Shown here in pieces: positions 50,282 to 60,217 of a DNA stretch of 64,000 nt (position 1 is the first letter of the stretch; each line of letters opens with the position of its first letter). This DNA is from Phycomyces nitens (taxonomy: Eukaryota; Mucoromycota; Mucoromycetes; Mucorales; Phycomycetaceae). The stretch lies in the NCBI GenBank assembly GCA_022702545.1, contig JAHRBC010000002.1, positions 6,820,001 to 6,884,000 on the forward strand. The letters run 5' to 3'. The translations under genes were made by a program, and so were the position numbers. The notes under the pieces are model-generated. The model ran no database searches. It was given only the letters and a program-made list of their open reading frames with translations, and was not told the DNA's origin.

Positions 50282-50384
50282 GGACTAACATAGCAACAGG
50301 GAGCAACAGGAACTAACATTACTGGCTCTTTTTTTTGTATTAGCAGAAAGGCATCTGGTGTTCTGGTTCTTTTTTGGATATTTT

Positions 50385-50530
50385 ATTGTATCAAACCAAA
50401 TTGTATTATATTATATTGTATCAAATCAAATTGTATTGTATTATATTGTATCAAATCAAATTGTATTATATTATATTGTATCAACTCAAATTGTATTCAA
50501 TTGAATTGTATTATATCAAACCAAAATGTA
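50385..50530. repeat. 30-bp tandem repeat, about four copies plus a partial one
   Basis: Units begin ATTGTATCAAAYCAAATTGT and continue with an ATTATATTAT-type tail. The first three are nearly identical, the fourth diverges, and a rearranged partial copy follows. It lies downstream of the unknown gene. Confidence 0.85.
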
Positions 50531-51373
50531 CCTTCTTTTATTTTTATGTATTGGCCTTAGTTGCCTCAAGCACATCTGCTTCAAATTGAAATATATTATC
50601 ATTGCCCTTGGTGCGGTATAAAACTATATATGTGTCTGAAATTATCTTTGCATTCTGGTGAATGTTTAATAATGGCTATAAAACACAACGGTCTTGTGTC
50701 GTTGAATTTTTACAGAGTATTATCTAGACGTACACCTTTTGGTAATCAAGCGGATATACAGCTAAAGATATAGAATAAAATTCCAATGCTCAATTTTTTT
50801 TTTACATTGCTTTGATTGTTTTAATCACGCCAACCCTCGCCAGATCAATATCATATTAAGAAGACGGATCGCAGATTATAGATATAGGCGTGTAGTCAGT
50901 TTTCCCCTTCATAATGACACATAGTGGGTTAGCTGTGTAGTATAAATGTCCAACTCAGTGACAAGAAAATGAATACGAGTAGAAAGACAACTTTAATAAA
51001 GAACAGATTAAGAGACTATTTAACTACTTTGGGGCATTTCAACAGATACATCACTACTTCGAAATTCACTGCGATGAGCGATACGACAAACGCCGATGAA
51101 TAAAATCTACCGTGTCAATAATAGGCTATAATTTGCAGTCAATCTACAAGGTAATTAAAAAAAGATGAAAAAGTACCAAAAGTCCATTTCCCATGGAGTG
51201 AAAATAATCTACAATGATTATTAATTCAGAGAATAAGTTTTTTTTTTAGTATTTTATTGATCTGCCATCACTCATGGCGTGCGGCTTCTGGATTGCTATT
51301 AAAATGGACTTGGAGGAAAGGAATAAGATAAAATTGACGAGATAAGGTGAAAAAGAAAAGAAAAAGAAACTCC
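50531..51373. other. Spacer without a supported gene
   Basis: A 34-codon frame near 50672-50773 (plus) has an ATG but no recognisable feature. The rest is AT-rich up to the LINE 3' end at 51374. Confidence 0.45.
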
Positions 51374-54207
51374 TTAAGCTAGTATAACTCGCTGTTTCTC
51401 TATAGTACTGGAGGCTTTCATAGCCACTACTCCAGGAAGAAAAGGCTGATTCTCAAAGACAAACTTCCAATGGGCATTCCAAATTTCCTTGGCTGTTATA
51501 ACCACCAGCAGAATCTGAGTATCCCAAGTGGGAGAAACACAGGGGAATTGACAGGATGTCAGCATCTGCCGAACATCATCCAGAGTCCAGCTCCGGCAGA
51601 AACGAGAGAAGACTACGTTCCACACCGGGCGTTTTTTGGGACAGAAGAACAGGAACTGGTCTTGGTCTTTAGTATTAGTGGAGCACACCAAGCACATGGG
51701 GTCCGAGACAGTACGAGGCATGATGGTGTTAATGGCCAGCTGGGTGGGAATCCACTTCCACAACACTTTCCACCACAAAGTGCGGCAATTGTGTGGAATA
51801 ACAAGGGACCAGAAACGACGCCATAGGGCAGGAGGGAGAAGAGGCGGAGGAGGAAACGGACGAAGATGCCGGCACAAGGCTCCTGTCGATGTTTTGCCCA
51901 AAGGGCGTTTGTCCAAAAGGACTACAGAGAGAAGAGAGGATAGACCAGGCGGAGGAGGTGAGGTAGGGAATGGGAATTGAAGGTATAGAAGAAACCAAGG
52001 ACAATAGACTATTCTACCAGCATCGATCTTGCTGAAGAATTGGTAAATGCGGTTCCGTGTTCTTGGACGATTCGCCAAAAAGTCGGGGACAGAGACGTCC
52101 ATCATCATCTACCAGAAAGGCATACGAGACAAGAGGTGACTTGAGATTAATTTCCGGAGAAACGAATGGCGGGACAAAAGTCCAAACAGAAGCCAAGTGG
52201 AACTCAAGAACCACCACAAGTGCTATACTGAGTTCAGAAGGAAGAGCATCGGGAAGCAGACGAGAGCAGGCACGGTGAATCGGCAGTAGGGAGCTGAGGC
52301 AACTCACAGTACTACAAGGAAACAGCAGAGCTATACTAGCGGAAGGAGAATGAAAGTGAAGAGGAAGTAAAAATTCTAAATAGGGTAATAAAAAGGAAGC
52401 AGATCGAGAAAATGATCGAGAACGCAAAATGGGAAGAATCCATCGCAGTTGGAGAGTGCATTGTTGGTGATCAGAATCCAAAAGGCTCAAACCCCCAGAC
52501 TTGCGTGGTAGGCAAAGAAGAGGCCAACCAGGGCAGCCAAAACCAAGGTGGAGAAAAGAGCAATCATGTTTGCGGATAGCAGCAAAAAAAGAGAGAGGTT
52601 CAGAAGTCACATAGAGGACATGCCAGATGGAGCTCAAGAGAAGAGCGTTGGCAACAATACTCTTACCGCGCACTGACAAGCCTCTTGCAGATAACATAGT
52701 ACAGTGACATTCAAGTTTGGCAAGGAGGGCAGCGCGGAAAGACTCGAGTTGGGCAGGGATATTGGAAGCATAAAGAACAACAACAGCAAAAGGATCAATG
52801 CGTTGATCAGTATGTGTAACCCTTACAATTAGTGCACGGTCATCTGGTGACACGTACAATTTTTCAAAATGGAGAAGGGGATCGAAAGAGATAAGACCAC
52901 AGTGCGAAGTCCAGAGACTTGCCTGGGCTTGGAAGAGAAGGTGCAAAGTAGAATGATGGGAAGGAAGGAGATGGGTCTCATGTAGAGCAAGTAAGGAAAA
53001 TAATGGAGAGAAGGAGCGGAGATGACGGATAAAGAGACGTTTGGGGGATTGCGGATTAGTGATGGTGGAGAGAAGACCTCGAACATTCAAGGTTCCTAAA
53101 CGGATAGACTGTACAGTTGTTTATGAAGATGATTGGCCAGACTGGCCAGAGGGAGAGTCAAGTTCTTCCATAGGCGTATTGCCGTCAAGATCAGTGAAGG
53201 GCTGATTACTCTGGGTATGTGCCTGGACGGAGAGGTCAAGCAAGGACTGGCGGAATTCGTCATCTGTAATGACGGGTCGGGAGACACCGTCCTCAGGGAG
53301 GGCAATGCCTCGAGCGGCAAACGAGTACTTGCTGGCATCGGTGTCGGTGTGGGCGGACAGTCTCTGCTGGCCATCTCATAGCCCAGGACACCACGACGCT
53401 TACAGCGGGGTGTGCGAGATGAGTGCTTGGTACATGTGCACAGGAAGTGACCTTCCTCACGGCAATACCCAAATTAGGGTGGAATGTCCTTGCAATATAG
53501 CTCTACTGCGAAGGAGATGGATGCTCCCAAATGAAGGCGAATTTGGAAGGGTTTGAGTGTGTCTAATTCAGATGTGTCCAGAAGGACGGTAGCTTCACCA
53601 CAAAATGACTCACGGTGGGAGACGTAGGCACGCAATTGAACAAACTTTTCGTACGAGTAAAAGGCCTCTTCGATAGGCTCAAGGAGGTCAGTTTTGGTAT
53701 CGCAGGTGCTGATGCGATAAATGTTGAACTTCACAATATGAATATCGGAAGGCAATCTTAAGGAAGCGACGATTCGGGCGTTCTGGTACACTAAACTGTT
53801 AGAAATGGCTTTCACCCGGGTGGCAGGTTTGGTGAAAAGGGCCTCTGCTAAGAGGTCATCTGGCTAATATGGTCAAAGAGAACATCATTTACTGCGCTGG
53901 CAGGAATATTTTTGCCAAGATTAAACAATACACTCAATAGATGGATGGTGCTGGCCTAGGCAGCAGATGCTGAATCTATGGAGAGGTTCTGGTCAAAATC
54001 AGGTGCAATAAAGGTATGAAGAGACTTGTTCTTAATATATGCAGTGTGCTCTTTGCACGGATCGTTGGTCGTTGGACCTGCCATGAATTGACAGTACTGC
54101 CCTGTGAGCTTAATTCCTCAGGGGTACTCATACTATTTCTTATTATGGGGACTTGTGTCAGTAACATATTTATCCGCACAAAACAATTATTTAGCTGTGA
54201 AACCGGT
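51374..54207 (-). mobile_element. Internally deleted LINE with complete 5' end
   Basis: From its 5' boundary at about 54207 (same ACCGGTTTCACAGCTAAA-type end as at 20469), the element carries ORF1 pieces: VWAST-equivalent remnants near 53950, then the RRM-like block IVKFNIYRISTCDTKTDLL at 53720 and a degenerate zinc knuckle YCREEGHFLCTC near 53435. An endonuclease start follows (NVRGLLSTIT, HETHLLPSHHS). At about 52755 the endonuclease frame passes in frame into the post-RT block PAQLESFRAALLAKL...ARGLSVRGKSIVANALLLSSIWH. The rest of the endonuclease and the whole RT core are therefore missing. The end is the zf-RVT knuckle (CLVCSTNTKDQDQFLFFCP) and EIWNAHWKFVFENQPF. Non-autonomous. Confidence 0.82.
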
Positions 54208-54270
54208 TGACCTTTGTCATACAATTCACTGCGCCTCTGTTACTTTATTGATATTAGAGTTGATAAAAAG

Positions 54271-54280
54271 CTATTTAAAC
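54271..54280 (+). promoter_or_regulatory. TATA-like element upstream of the second F-box gene
   Basis: CTATTTAAAC about 61 bases before the F-box ATG and about 64 bases from the LINE 5' end. The leader that follows is CT-rich. Weak call. Confidence 0.3.
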
Positions 54281-54340
54281 ACTCGAAAAGCATTAAAGTC
54301 TCTCTTTCTGGTATCTCTTCCAAATATTTTTTTTTTCATT

Positions 54341-56191
54341 ATGCTATTATCCGACTTTCCTCGAGAAATCATTGAACAGTTTACGGATCTTCTTTCTCTC
54401 AACGACAAAATATCTTGCTCTCTAGTTTGCAAGTCATGGAAAAAACTCTTCCAAGACTCCCTGCACTCTGATCTAGTGGTAGACCGACGTTTATTGGAAG
54501 ACATTCTTAATCTTCCCCAAGATCATCAACCATCTTTCCCAGAAACTCGATTACTTGTACGATATCTAGAAATACACTATTATACGATAGCAGCGGACGA
54601 AGATCTCTACCTACTGCAACAAACATTTCCAAATATAAAGTATCTTCATTTTGAGTCATATCATGCAATCCCAGACAACTTTGGAGCTATTGCCGACTGG
54701 AATATCTGGGGATCATTGACAGAACTCCACTTTTGCTTTTGCGATAGACCTGCTTGTATTGAGAATAAGCTTTTTAAGATTATTCTGTGTCTACCTCTCT
54801 TGAGACGACTGCGATTTTTTAATAGATACAAGGAAAATATACAAGCATCGTTCTCATTAGACGACTTTGAAACCATTCACTCGCATTTAAAACACCTTAC
54901 ACATATGGAATTAAGTTCGAATCTATTGACTCTATCCGAAACAGACATTGAACGTATGACAAAAGTATCGCCAGCCACAAAGATGAGAAGCCTGGACATA
55001 AGCGCTGAATATGCAGACCATCGATGGCTATGTTATTTTGCTCGCAAATATCCCAATCTACGTACACTCGATTTTTTTACATCAGACATTCAAGATGGAA
55101 TCGATGAACAACGGAGCAATACAATATCGTTATTCCAGCAAGTGCCTCTGCCATTTCAACACCTAACCAAATTAAATTTTGAATATCGTGATTTGGTTGG
55201 AAACGCATATCTACTTTTCTGGGATATAATTCATTTTCCCAATGTACCTTTAAAGCATTTATCGGTTCACGTTAAATTACCACATGGTGCAGATTCTCCT
55301 AATAATTCTTGTGATATTCCCAAACATATCACAGAAGTTTGTCTCCAAAAATTCTCAAAGACCATCGAATTCCTCTATTTGGATTGCCCAAATACATATT
55401 CAACTGGAAACAACTTTACGGATAGAAATGGCGCTTTCTACAATCTGGTTGACCTGCATATCAACACTTCCACGTCTTGTGAAATGGATGTCCTTTTATG
55501 TGCAGCGCCTCGATTAATAGCAATTGAACTTGTCAATAGTGATATCAAACTTAAAGGTGAACTCTACAATTCAAACAGATTTGGGCTCCAGGCGTTCAAA
55601 ATACGGAAAACAAAAATTACATCAGATGTTCTCCGGTTTCTGTCATTCCACTGCAGAAGTTTGACTGTGTTGACTTTGGAAAGCTCATCGATACATGGCA
55701 GCTTTACGACACCCGGGTGCCAGTTTATTGATATGACCTATATCTGCTTAGATAAACTGTATATAGAAGATACAAAATTTATTATACAAGACAACAATAG
55801 GTGTCCAGAAAACCTGGATATAACACTTGTTACTCGACAAATTGACGATATTCTTCCAAAACAAGACGACGATTCTAATCTATTACCAGTTGATTTTGGT
55901 GGCCCATCTGTCAAAGCTCATAATGACTGGTTTTACACTGATTATTTTGATGAGGAAGTGTTGGAGATCTCATCAGAAGACATCTCCTACATCGAGGAAT
56001 TTGTCTCAAACTATGAGGAAAACATCAAAAACACAAAAACTGGCGTTGATTCAAAGAAAAGAAAAGAGGAGTATGATAGCTGGTACAAAAGCTGTGTTTT
56101 TGGGTATACAAAGGTAGAATTTGGCTATGTATCTGATTTTAATATCAATTATGCTTTAAATACCGGTGGAATATTTTCATTTTGGAGATAA
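54341..56191 (+). CDS. F-box / leucine-rich-repeat protein, second copy of the type
   Basis: Single exon, 616 aa, starting at the first ATG after the LINE boundary; the frame upstream of it is LINE leader. Residues 1-45 form an F-box (LLSDFPREIIEQFTDLLSLND, CSLVCKSWKKLFQ). Leucine-rich repeats follow (IKYLHFES, LTELHFCF, LRRLRFF, LTHMELSS, LRTLDFF, LTKLNFEY, LKHLSVH, LTVLTLES). The C-terminus has an acidic segment (SSEDISYIEEFVSNYEEN). It is laid out like the F-box gene at 18042-19829 and shares motifs such as CYFARKYPNLRTL, but overall identity looks low. Probably a substrate receptor of an SCF ubiquitin ligase; target unknown. The frame is intact between transposons: LINE 134 bases upstream, Tc1 remnant 20 bases downstream. 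Confidence 0.82.
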   Translation: MLLSDFPREIIEQFTDLLSLNDKISCSLVCKSWKKLFQDSLHSDLVVDRRLLEDILNLPQDHQPSFPETRLLVRYLEIHYYTIAADEDLYLLQQTFPNIKYLHFESYHAIPDNFGAIADWNIWGSLTELHFCFCDRPACIENKLFKIILCLPLLRRLRFFNRYKENIQASFSLDDFETIHSHLKHLTHMELSSNLLTLSETDIERMTKVSPATKMRSLDISAEYADHRWLCYFARKYPNLRTLDFFTSDIQDGIDEQRSNTISLFQQVPLPFQHLTKLNFEYRDLVGNAYLLFWDIIHFPNVPLKHLSVHVKLPHGADSPNNSCDIPKHITEVCLQKFSKTIEFLYLDCPNTYSTGNNFTDRNGAFYNLVDLHINTSTSCEMDVLLCAAPRLIAIELVNSDIKLKGELYNSNRFGLQAFKIRKTKITSDVLRFLSFHCRSLTVLTLESSSIHGSFTTPGCQFIDMTYICLDKLYIEDTKFIIQDNNRCPENLDITLVTRQIDDILPKQDDDSNLLPVDFGGPSVKAHNDWFYTDYFDEEVLEISSEDISYIEEFVSNYEENIKNTKTGVDSKKRKEEYDSWYKSCVFGYTKVEFGYVSDFNINYALNTGGIFSFWR

Positions 56192-56210
56192 GATACAGCC
56201 ACCTCAATTA

Positions 56211-57526
56211 TTGTTAAATAAAAATAAATTTCAACCAATTTCAGAAATAGTTGCACACCTTTTTCAAAAAGTATGTTTTCCATGAAGAAAATGGCTAGAA
56301 ATGTTATATTTTGTAGACACAAAGGTTATTAATTTTTTTTTAAAAAAAAAACAACTTTTTTTAGTGCATTTCTGCACCAGCACGGGCATCAATAAGCGGT
56401 TGACATCTTTGCATGCTTCCAATTAGGCGCTTTGCATGCTCGATGCCCAACCTTGCCCATTCTTCTTGTAGAGCCACCTCAAAATAATCTAGATTCTTTA
56501 TAGAGGTTCTCTTCTCGACCTGCCTTTTGAGATCACTCCATAAATACTCGATTGAGGTTCATATCAGGACTTTGAGCTGGCCAGTACTCAAATCCCCTGA
56601 TCTGATGAATCTACTTTAACCATCGAGTATATCCACCCGTATGGCAGCTGACACCATCTTCCTGAAGGATAAAGTATCTTTTCTCACTTTCGGCACTAAT
56701 TTTAAATCAAGGATAGAATATAGATGTCAAAATATCCACATTTTCATCTTGGTTTACAGAATCTGCCTTGACAATCTTCCAAAGACCAAATACTTTACCC
56801 CAAAAGTAGTCCCAAACCATGGTGCCACCGCCTCCCCATTTTATTGTTGATACAGTATTTCTTCCTTTATATCTTTCTCCAAATTTTCGGAGCACTCGCT
56901 TGCCACAATGATTACCGTCCAAGCAGAGATATGATTCATCGCGCCAAATGACATTATCCCATTGCTCGTCTGTCCAGTTCACTCGTTCTTTGGCCCAGCA
57001 AAGTTGATTCTTCTTGTGTCTTTCAGTTAATTGAGGCTTATGTGTAGCAACACAATATTTGAAGTCAAGCCGCTTGACAGATGCAATTACAGTGTCATTA
57101 CAGACAATAATCTCCAGGTTGCTTAATTCCGTTCTGAGCTGATTATACGAGCCAAACGGATCATCCCGTATTATTCTTTCCAAGTGTCTTTCTGCTCTCT
57201 CATCAATCTTTCTTGGAGAACCAGCTGACGTTTGAGGTAATTGACTACCATGTAGCTTGATTCGCCCTTTGATCGTTTGTATACTAGGAATACTTACCTC
57301 AACAAGCTCTGAAATCATACAAAGAGAAAGGTTGGCTTTTGAGAGGTAAAGAAAAACTCCAAAGTATTTTTCGAGTGACCGCTCCGTTTGGGGTACAAGA
57401 GTGTGTGTTTTTCAATTTCTTCAGTTGGCATGTAGATTCGATTAATGATGTGTTGAGAAATGTAGATTATTATTTTTTTGAAATAGGTGAGATTTTATCA
57501 TTTTTTTTTTCAATTTTATTTAACAA
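56211..57526 (-). mobile_element. Tc1/mariner transposon remnant
   Basis: A minus-strand transposase reads from about 57318 to the stop at 56361. Pieces are an HTH-like start (SIQTIKGRIKLHGS), KNQLCWAKERVNWTDEQWDNVIWRDES (first catalytic Asp region), WGGGGTMVWDYFWG (second Asp in a VWDYF context) and the far C-terminal LWSDLKRQVEKRTSIKNLDYF. The catalytic middle and the DLNxIEYLWSDLK box are split by frameshifts near 56700 and 56590, so it is dead. Thirteen bases (TTGTTAAATAAAA) at 56211-56223 recur inverted at 57514-57526 and may be the terminal repeats of a 1.3-kb element. No clear TA duplication is visible. Confidence 0.75.
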
Positions 57527-57530
57527 AGTT

Positions 57531-58802
57531 CAGTGTGGCAGTACGTGTAACCTTGCCAACTAGTGCACGGTCATTTGGTGACACAACAATTGTTCAAGGT
57601 GAAAAGGGGATCAAAAGAGATACGCACACCGCAAAATCCAAAGACTTTACTAGACTTGGAATAGAAGGTGCATGGTAGAGTGCTGGCAAGGAAGGAAATG
57701 GAACTATTGTAAAGCAAGTAAAGAAGGTGAAGGAGGGAAGGTGATGGACAGAGACGTTTGGGGAAATTGTGAATTACTGATGGTTGCGAGATTTTGAACA
57801 TTCAGGGGTTCTATACGGATAGACTGTACATTTATTTATATAAATGACTAGTCATATATACCAGAAGAGGTGTTAATTTCATGTATAGACATATTGCCAT
57901 CAAGGCCAATAAAAGGTTGATTACTCTGGACATGGATATGGGTCTGGACAAAAGTCAAATAAGAACTGACAGAATGTTTTGTCAGTCATGATTGGCTGGA
58001 ATATTCCATCATTAGAAAGTGCAATGATTCGAGTGGCAAACGAGTATTTGCTGGCGTCAGTTACTTGGCTACTTGTATCATACATTGGTATGTAAATGTC
58101 ATTACAAGTGGAAAAAGTGAATTCAGTCTTGGGTCGAACGGTCATTACCAACATGGATCGAGGATAAATTGGTTAGTGAGCCAAAAAGATGGGTGTATGA
58201 TATGTAGTATTTGATGTCGAACCTACAACTACGCTTGGAAGAGAGGGAGAAGTGTCGGAAAGTGACTGATGAACACGGATACCTACTGCTTCAGCCATCT
58301 CAAATCAAAGTTGTTTCTTCAAAGGGTGCAAGGAAGTCAGTTTTGGGATCTCAAGAGCTGATGAAATAAAGGGCAACCTTCACAATATAAGTCTTGGAAG
58401 GCAATCTTACGGAAGCGACGATTCAGGTATTCTGATAAAAGATACTTTGAGTGAGTCTAACGCAAAGTCAACAAGGCCATCTTGTCAATGTGGTCAGAGA
58501 GGACATTGTTTACTGCGCTGGCAGGAACAAGTTTGCTTAGATAGAGAAGAAAAGAACACGACAGATAAATAGTACTGGCCCAGACAGCAGATGCTAGATC
58601 CATTGAGAAGTTCTGGCCAAAATCAGGTGCAATAAAGATATGAAGAGACTGGTTATTAATATAAGCAGTATGCTCTGTACATAGATTGCTAGTCGTTGGA
58701 CCTGCCATGAGTTGACAGTACTGCCCTGTGAGTTCGATCCCTCAGGGGAACTCATACTATTATTTATTATGGGAATTTGTATTTGTAGGATATTTATCTA
58801 CT
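57531..58802 (-). mobile_element. LINE 5' fragment, inverted relative to the 20.5-kb copy
   Basis: The reverse complement matches 20470-21835 closely. It carries the ORF1 start (SLHIFIAPDFGQNFSMDLASAVWAST near 58560-58640) and the endonuclease start in shifted frame near 57571-57801. Stops interrupt the frames. The 5' end at about 58802 abuts the 5' end of the plus-strand LINE; the 3' part is cut off next to the Tc1 remnant. Confidence 0.8.
57545..58802 (-). repeat. Inverted repeat arm 2 (LINE 5' part)
   Basis: Partner of 20470-21835 in opposite orientation. The segment between the arms, about 35.7 kb, contains the HMG sex gene and rnhA. Confidence 0.8.
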
Positions 58803-58855
58803 CCAAACACTTTTTACCACAAGAAACACATCCATACAAATAAAGTTTGGTCACA

Positions 58856-60217
58856 ATGTCTACCCTTGAGGGATTGACAAATTCGACCCATCCTCGTCCA
58901 TCCAGGGCTTGGGATAATTCATCCACAGGGAATAAACCTAATATGGTTCGTCACAAAAACAAGGCCACTGTAGTTTTCACTGCAGAAGGTTATGAAAATG
59001 TCGCTGGTATGGATCCAGCTGCCGCTGCTTGGGCCAGTACCCTCCACCCCGAGAGCGTACTTCTTAATTTGGGAAAATTTGTCTCAGCTCACGACGCTGA
59101 AGACGTCCTTTTTGACAACCTTGGCAGTGTCTCTGCACTGACCTGCCGTTTCACCAAATCCCGCGATCTCTTAGCTGAGGTCCTTTTCTCCGATCCAGAC
59201 GTCCGACGCAAGGCGATGTCTGAAGGCCTACATTACAAGAACAGGCGCATTGTCGCTACCCCAAGTCTTCCTGTTTCCACAAATGTCGTGAAAATCAACC
59301 TCTACCGCATTCCTGTATGCGTACCTGAAACTGACCTACATGGCCCGCTCTCGGAGGCCTTGTCTCCTTATGGCCGCATGGTCCACTTGCGCATCTACCG
59401 ATCCCAGCGTGGGGCTTTCCGTGGTGAAGCATCCGTTTTGCTAAACACTGCTGCCATTGACAACCCACGTGCTCTCACACCTTCTCTCCACCTAGAGGGA
59501 GTCCGTCCTGCCATCATTGAGATGCGCGCAAACGCCATTACTCCGGTATGTGCATACTGTCGTGAAGAAGGGCACCGCCTTCGCCAGTGTACTCGACGTC
59601 CCAAACAACCGAAGCAACCCAAACGTTGTAATAGTTGCAAGGAAGCTGGGCACACCGACTCTGACCCTGTCCGCCCCAATCAACCCAGCACTGATTCCCG
59701 AGTAGATCAGGAACAGGCTCAATTCCAAAAGAACCTCGACGCATACGAGGCACAGATTCTTGCCGAGAAACCCTCTCTTGATGAGGACGCACCCATGGTT
59801 GACATCCGCCCCTTTGAACAGCAGACCCCTCTGCCTGCTACTCCAACTCTCCAACTACCTGTTCGCACTCCATCTGCTAAGGGCAAGGTTTTTGGACCTA
59901 TTACTCGAGCTGCCACTGCAGCAAAACAGGCTCGCCAAGACACCACCCCATCGTCAAACGACGATACTCCTATGCCTGACACTCAGGACCGTTCCCTCCA
60001 TGGCAGCAGGCACGCACCGCAGGCCCATGGCGTCAACTCGACCACTGCACAATCCTCAAGTGTTTTGGATTCCCTCACCAGTGGAAAAGACTCTGTTGCC
60101 AATCTTATCCTCCAGGCCTTTGCTCCAGGCCATCCACATTCACTGGACTTGGATGGTAACACCACTATGATCGACGTCATGGCTGATGATGACCTTAATG
60201 GTCAACCGTCATCCTAA
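58856..60217 (+). CDS. LINE ORF1 (Gag-like nucleic-acid-binding protein)
   Basis: 453 aa from the first ATG. An RRM-like region covers about residues 135-220 (VVKINLYRIPVC, YGRMVHLRIYRSQRGAFRGEASVLL). One complete zinc knuckle follows, CAYCREEGHRLRQC (CX2CX4HX4C). A second one, CNSCKEAGHTDSDP, lacks the last cysteine. The tail is Pro/Thr/Ser-rich. ORF1 proteins bind the element's RNA to form the retroposition particle. The stop TAA is followed immediately by the ORF2 ATG in the same frame. Confidence 0.85.
   Translation: MSTLEGLTNSTHPRPSRAWDNSSTGNKPNMVRHKNKATVVFTAEGYENVAGMDPAAAAWASTLHPESVLLNLGKFVSAHDAEDVLFDNLGSVSALTCRFTKSRDLLAEVLFSDPDVRRKAMSEGLHYKNRRIVATPSLPVSTNVVKINLYRIPVCVPETDLHGPLSEALSPYGRMVHLRIYRSQRGAFRGEASVLLNTAAIDNPRALTPSLHLEGVRPAIIEMRANAITPVCAYCREEGHRLRQCTRRPKQPKQPKRCNSCKEAGHTDSDPVRPNQPSTDSRVDQEQAQFQKNLDAYEAQILAEKPSLDEDAPMVDIRPFEQQTPLPATPTLQLPVRTPSAKGKVFGPITRAATAAKQARQDTTPSSNDDTPMPDTQDRSLHGSRHAPQAHGVNSTTAQSSSVLDSLTSGKDSVANLILQAFAPGHPHSLDLDGNTTMIDVMADDDLNGQPSS

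Noticed and set aside
50385..50530. CRISPR-like array
   Set aside because: Units are contiguous with no spacers, and the DNA is eukaryotic; it is a simple tandem repeat.
54104..54340. In-frame upstream extension of F-box gene 2
   Set aside because: These codons are the reverse strand of the LINE 5' leader (shared with 20470-20660); the F-box starts at the ATG at 54341.
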